A DNA stretch of 15,368 nucleotides from UBA11400 sp964550435 (GTDB taxonomy: Bacteria > Bacteroidota > Rhodothermia > Balneolales > HLUCCA01). The stretch is from contig CAZJZI010000056.1 of the NCBI GenBank assembly GCA_964550435.1, positions 1 to 15,368 of the forward strand, written 5' to 3'. The position numbers and the translations under genes were made by a program. Numbering within the stretch: position 1 is the stretch's first letter; every line of letters starts with the position of its first letter. The notes below the pieces were generated by a model that was given only the letters and a program-made list of their open reading frames with translations, was not told where the DNA came from and searched no databases. This document shows positions 11,552-15,368 of this stretch, piece after piece.

Positions 11552-14107
11552 ATGGACGGAAATTTTTCAAATCGTGTTCGAGATGTCATCCAATTCAGTC
11601 GTGAGGAAGCCCTTCGGCTGGGACATGATTATATTGGTACTGAGCACCTGATTCTGGGTATCATTCGCCTGGGTGATGGAATCGCTATTCGCATTCTGAA
11701 AAACTTGAATTGCGACCTTCAAAAGCTTAAAAAAAATATCGAGGATACTGTTCGAGGAACTGGTGGTGCGGTAACCGTGGGCAATATTCCACTTACAAAG
11801 CAAGCCGAAAAAGTGCTTCGTATTACTTACCTTGAAGCCAAGTTATATAAGAGCGATACAATTGGAACAGAACACCTGTTATTGTCATTACTAAGAGATG
11901 ATGAGAACATCGCTGCTCAGATTTTACAGCAGTTTAATGTCAGCTATGACAGCGTACGCGAAGAACTCGATATGATCATATCAGGAAAACCTTCGCAGGA
12001 TGAACCGGTAGTCGACACCGAAGAGATCGAAACAAGTGCAACGGGAATCAAAGCATCGACATCAACTCCGAGGGAGAAGAAAATGGAAAAAACGAAAACT
12101 CCGGTATTGGATAATTTCGGCCGAGATCTGACCAAACTTGCCGAAGAAGGCAAACTGGATCCGATTGTTGGCCGTGAAAAAGAAATTGAACGTGTTGCTC
12201 AGATTTTGAGTCGACGTAAAAAGAACAATCCGGTGCTGATCGGTGAACCTGGGGTCGGAAAAACTGCCATCGCCGAAGGACTAGCTCTGCGCATAGTAAA
12301 ACGAAAAGTTTCACGTGTGCTCTATGACAAACGAGTTATCGCGCTGGACTTAGCCGCACTAGTTGCTGGAACCAAATATCGCGGACAGTTTGAAGAGCGC
12401 ATGAAAGCGGTCATGAATGAGTTAGAAAAAACTCCAAATGTAATTCTATTTATCGATGAACTTCACACAATAGTTGGAGCCGGTGGAGCAAGCGGATCAC
12501 TGGATGCGTCCAACATGCTTAAACCAGCACTGGCTCGTGGTGAAGTCCAGGCGATTGGTGCCACCACGCTCAACGAGTATCGTCAGTTCATAGAAAAAGA
12601 TGGTGCTTTGGAACGACGTTTCCAGAAAATCATGATCGATCCAACTACTCCCGAAGAAACTATCGAGATCTTGAATCGCATCAAATCGAAATATGAAAAA
12701 CACCACAGTGTCCGCTATTCAGATGAAGCGATTCTTGGGTGCGTCAAACTGACAGACCGCTATATCACGGATCGTTTCCTTCCCGACAAAGCGATCGATG
12801 CTTTGGATGAGTCCGGTGCCCGTGTACACTTGTCAAACATCACCGTTCCCCAACACATCATTAAACTGGAAGAAGAAATCGAGACCACCAGCGCCGAGAA
12901 AAACGCAATGGTCAAAAAACAGCGTTTCGAAGATGCGGCTCGTTTGCGTGACCGCGAAAAACGCCTGATCGATGAGCTGGAGCTCGCCCAACGTGAATGG
13001 GAAAAAGAAAGTGAAGAAATTGTATTTGACGTCACCGAAGACGATGTAGCTCGTGTCGTAGCTATGATGACGGGCATTCCAGTGAATAAAATCGCACAGA
13101 ATGAAGGCAAAAAACTGCTCAAGATGACTCAGGAACTTTCCGGAAAAGTCATCGGCCAGGAAGAAGCCATCATCAAACTTTCAAAAGCTATACAACGAAC
13201 ACGCGCGGGACTTAAAGATCCACAGCGTCCAATAGGATCGTTCATCTTCCTGGGACCAACCGGTGTCGGGAAAACAGAACTTGCCAAAGTAATGGCTAAA
13301 TATCTGTTTGATGTCGACGACGCACTGATACGTATTGATATGAGCGAGTACATGGAGAAATTCTCCGTATCCCGACTTGTTGGAGCTCCTCCAGGCTACG
13401 TTGGATACGAAGAAGGCGGAATCCTAACCGAGAAAGTCCGTCGTAAACCATACAGTGTTGTACTTTTGGATGAGATCGAAAAAGCACATCCGGATGTATT
13501 CAACCTATTGCTACAGGTATTAGATGACGGTGTATTGACCGACAGTCTTGGACGTAAAGTCGACTTTAGAAACACAATCATCATCATGACCTCGAACATT
13601 GGAGCTCGCGATATCAAAAATATGGGTCAGGGAATAGGATTCGCTCCGTCAGACTCAACATTTGATTATGCCAAGATGAAATCAGTGATTCAGGACGCTC
13701 TTCGTCGCGTGTTCAACCCCGAATTCTTGAACCGTGTCGATGATGTCATTGTTTTCAAACCACTCGAGAGAGAAGACATATTTAAGATCATTGACAACAT
13801 GGCCGATGAGCTGTTCAAGCGAATCAAAGATCTTGGTTATGATATCGACATGACCAAAGGCGCAAAAGAGTTTCTGGCAGAAAAAGGATTTGACCAGAAA
13901 TACGGCGCCCGACCACTGAGAAGAGCCATTCAAAAGTATGTTGAAGATCCACTGGCCGAAGAACTCCTCGGTAATGAACGTACTGAGGGATCGACCATCA
14001 AAGTCAAAATGAATGGTGCCCGTGACGGACTAACATTTGAATGGAAAGATCCTGAATCATCCGGAAAGTCTGATTCTAACAAAAAGTCTGAAGAAGCTAA
14101 AAGCTAA
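11552..14107 (+). CDS. clpC: ATP-dependent Clp protease ATP-binding subunit ClpC
   Basis: The 851-residue Hsp100 unfoldase threads substrates into the ClpP chamber. Domains in order: double Clp N-repeat (about 1-145), a charged linker, AAA+ D1 (about 180-425) with Walker A GEPGVGKT (231-238) and Walker B VILFIDE (297-303), a short middle domain (about 430-485) with the UVR-like KQRFEDAARLRD (456-467) that marks ClpC rather than ClpA or ClpB, AAA+ D2 with Walker A GPTGVGKT (568-575) and VVLLDE (636-641), and the C-terminal small domain. GIGF (694-697) sits where the ClpP-binding loop is expected. A 20-residue charged tail follows WKDP at 831. AGGA lies 4 bp before the ATG. It has its own leader after a terminator; no mcsA, mcsB or ctsR is adjacent, and a glycosyltransferase follows at 12 bp. 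Confidence 0.97.
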   Translation: MDGNFSNRVRDVIQFSREEALRLGHDYIGTEHLILGIIRLGDGIAIRILKNLNCDLQKLKKNIEDTVRGTGGAVTVGNIPLTKQAEKVLRITYLEAKLYKSDTIGTEHLLLSLLRDDENIAAQILQQFNVSYDSVREELDMIISGKPSQDEPVVDTEEIETSATGIKASTSTPREKKMEKTKTPVLDNFGRDLTKLAEEGKLDPIVGREKEIERVAQILSRRKKNNPVLIGEPGVGKTAIAEGLALRIVKRKVSRVLYDKRVIALDLAALVAGTKYRGQFEERMKAVMNELEKTPNVILFIDELHTIVGAGGASGSLDASNMLKPALARGEVQAIGATTLNEYRQFIEKDGALERRFQKIMIDPTTPEETIEILNRIKSKYEKHHSVRYSDEAILGCVKLTDRYITDRFLPDKAIDALDESGARVHLSNITVPQHIIKLEEEIETTSAEKNAMVKKQRFEDAARLRDREKRLIDELELAQREWEKESEEIVFDVTEDDVARVVAMMTGIPVNKIAQNEGKKLLKMTQELSGKVIGQEEAIIKLSKAIQRTRAGLKDPQRPIGSFIFLGPTGVGKTELAKVMAKYLFDVDDALIRIDMSEYMEKFSVSRLVGAPPGYVGYEEGGILTEKVRRKPYSVVLLDEIEKAHPDVFNLLLQVLDDGVLTDSLGRKVDFRNTIIIMTSNIGARDIKNMGQGIGFAPSDSTFDYAKMKSVIQDALRRVFNPEFLNRVDDVIVFKPLEREDIFKIIDNMADELFKRIKDLGYDIDMTKGAKEFLAEKGFDQKYGARPLRRAIQKYVEDPLAEELLGNERTEGSTIKVKMNGARDGLTFEWKDPESSGKSDSNKKSEEAKS

Positions 14108-14119
14108 CGGAAGTACGCC

Positions 14120-15241
14120 GTGATTGCGTTTCAAAGTGTGTTTCCGTCGTATCGTGGCGGGATATCGAAATTTAGTGACCATCTTTATGAGTCACTTTCT
14201 GAGCGATATCCCGTAAGAGCATTTAATTACAAAAAGCTTTATCCCCCGTTTCTATTCCCTGGGACATCGCAATTCCTTGATGACAGCGATGAACCTTACG
14301 CACACCCTACTCTACACGCCTACAATCCGTTTAACTGGAAGTCCGCCTACCGGCGCATGATCCACTCTGAAACTCAGGTATACATTTATTCCCACTGGCA
14401 TCCTTTTTTCACAGCATCCCAGATCAGTATTCTTAAGGAAATCAAGACTCGTAATCCGGATGTAATTACTGCTGGAATCATACATAATGTACTCCCGCAT
14501 GAACACTTCCCGATGCAGAACATTCTGACACGGAGATTATTCAAGCTTACCGATGCGCCCATTGTGTTATCGGAACAAACCAATCGCGAGTACCTGGGCC
14601 TACTGCAAGGAGAAAAGCCAAATCGTTTGTTTCATCCTGTCTATGAGCAATCATTGCCGGATGAAAACAGGGAATCGATTCGTACCAGACTTGGAATTCA
14701 ACAAGATGAAATAGTAGTACTCTTCTTTGGTCTCGTTCGTCAATACAAAGGACTTGATGTATTGATCGAGGCATTAAATCTGATCAATCTGGAAAAAACT
14801 CGCATTCGCCCGTTCATAGTTGGCGAGTTTTATATCGATCCCCAGCAAATACTTAGTAAAATCAAATCAGATCACCTTCCTTATTACGAAATAATAAACC
14901 GCTATGTCTCAGACGACGATGCCGCTCATTTCTTAGCTGCCAGTGACATAATGGTACTACCATATCGATCTGCGAGTCAGAGTGGAGTGCTTTCAAATGC
15001 TTTAAATTTCAACTTACCCACATTGGTTACCGATTTACCCGGACTCACAGAGTTGGTCCGTCAAAATGAAACAGGACGAATAGTTGAGCCCGGGAATGCA
15101 GTCTCACTAGCCCGGGAACTGGTATACATGTCGACCGAAGCCGACTTAAATAGCATGCGAGAAAACGTTGAATCCTACCGGAAACAGCTGTCCTGGGCCC
15201 GATTCGTTGACGAATTCTCTGACATCGTACGAATCGGTTAA
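14120..15241 (+). CDS. GT4-type (GT-B fold) glycosyltransferase
   Basis: The 373-residue protein is a cytoplasmic or membrane-associated glycosyltransferase of the GT4 group, likely adding a sugar from a nucleotide donor during polysaccharide or glycolipid synthesis; donor and acceptor are unknown. The N-terminal half has the acceptor-side motif PSYRGGISKFSDHL (9-22) and IIHNVLPHEHFP (120-131). The C-terminal half has FFGLVRQYKGLDVLIEAL (202-219) and LPYRSASQSGVLSNALNFNL (280-299), followed by PTLVTDLPGLTELV. The classical GT4 E-x7-E glutamates are not present; the SQSGV form replaces them. Start is GTG, chosen because GGAAG lies 6 bp upstream and the Gly-rich loop then has its normal distance from the N-terminus. 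It lies 12 bp after clpC and is probably co-transcribed, an unusual partner for clpC. There is no signal peptide or clear membrane segment. Confidence 0.88.
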   Translation: MIAFQSVFPSYRGGISKFSDHLYESLSERYPVRAFNYKKLYPPFLFPGTSQFLDDSDEPYAHPTLHAYNPFNWKSAYRRMIHSETQVYIYSHWHPFFTASQISILKEIKTRNPDVITAGIIHNVLPHEHFPMQNILTRRLFKLTDAPIVLSEQTNREYLGLLQGEKPNRLFHPVYEQSLPDENRESIRTRLGIQQDEIVVLFFGLVRQYKGLDVLIEALNLINLEKTRIRPFIVGEFYIDPQQILSKIKSDHLPYYEIINRYVSDDDAAHFLAASDIMVLPYRSASQSGVLSNALNFNLPTLVTDLPGLTELVRQNETGRIVEPGNAVSLARELVYMSTEADLNSMRENVESYRKQLSWARFVDEFSDIVRIG

Positions 15242-15291
15242 TCAGACTCGTTATAGGGGTAAATACAAGGCATATTAGCGAAATACAGACC

Positions 15292-15307
15292 GGTGATATT
15301 TCTCACC
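15292..15307 (+). other. Small hairpin after the glycosyltransferase, weak terminator candidate
   Basis: GGTGA (15292-15296) and TCACC (15303-15307) can pair around a 6-nt loop, with partial extension through CAG/CTG at 15286-15288 and 15312-15314. A T5 run follows at about 15319-15323, but not directly. It may end the clpC unit before the next promoter; evidence is weak. Confidence 0.3.
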
Positions 15308-15324
15308 ACCGCTGACACTTTTTA

Positions 15325-15355
15325 TTGACTTCAAGTTGAACTCTCCTTATTTTAG
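15325..15355 (+). promoter_or_regulatory. Candidate promoter for the gene beyond the right edge
   Basis: TTG (15325-15327) and TATTTTAG (15348-15355, 7 of 8 to TAnnTTTG) are 20 bp apart, the same geometry as the rpsT promoter. The same sequence also reads as TTGACT, 17 bp, TATTTT in the sigma-70 style. It points rightward out of the window; the gene it drives cannot be seen. Confidence 0.5.
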
Positions 15356-15368
15356 CTTTTCTTGACAC

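Noticed and set aside
1..15368. tRNA or rRNA genes, CRISPR array, insertion sequence, prophage, attachment sites or replication origin
   Set aside because: Nothing resembling these was found on reading both strands; the only inverted repeats with possible mobile character are those before clpC.

Overview
The window looks like ordinary chromosomal backbone of a Gram-negative bacterium of the Bacteroidota-like (FCB) group; Balneolota or Rhodothermota would fit as well as Bacteroidota proper. This placement is inferred from four candidate promoters of the -33 TTG / -7 TAnnTTTG style, mostly weak or absent Shine-Dalgarno sequences, a ribosomal protein S1 with a long acidic Ala/Glu/Thr-rich N-terminus and a Lys-rich tail, and the gene content. 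I see no tRNA, rRNA, CRISPR array, transposase, integrase, phage gene or recognisable defence system.

Layout. Positions 1-4198 (minus strand) hold uppP (undecaprenyl-diphosphatase) followed downstream by the membrane-arm complex I genes nuoJ, nuoK, nuoL and the 5' part of nuoM, which runs off the left edge. A solitary moxR AAA+ ATPase (4284-5285, plus) is divergent from uppP and ends at a perfectly palindromic two-way terminator (5331-5364). That terminator also closes the converging minus-strand series cmk, rpsA, nadA (9324 down to 5397). Within that series a strong intrinsic terminator lies between rpsA and nadA. On the plus strand rpsT and gpmI form a tight pair (9470-11246), divergent from cmk. 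After a highly structured 305-bp intergenic region comes clpC (11552-14107), closely followed by a GT4-type glycosyltransferase (14120-15241). The last 127 bp hold a weak hairpin and a good promoter pointing out of the window.

The genes are mostly housekeeping: respiratory proton pumping (Nuo), recycling of the cell-wall lipid carrier (UppP), NAD synthesis (NadA), CMP/dCMP phosphorylation (Cmk), translation (S1, S20), glycolysis (GpmI) and protein quality control (ClpC). The glycosyltransferase is probably involved in surface polysaccharide or glycolipid synthesis.

I did not find a clear new multi-gene system. The most unusual sequence is the non-coding stretch 11240-11458, where three inverted repeats lie end to end: 12-bp arms across the gpmI stop codon, 20-bp arms matching at 19 of 20 positions around a 91-bp spacer, and perfect 20-bp arms leading into a T-run. 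Secondary points of interest are the divergent cmk/rpsT promoter pair with a palindrome at its centre, nadA starting 11 nt after a terminator's T-run, a His-rich loop in NuoL, and 10-residue tandem repeats in S1.
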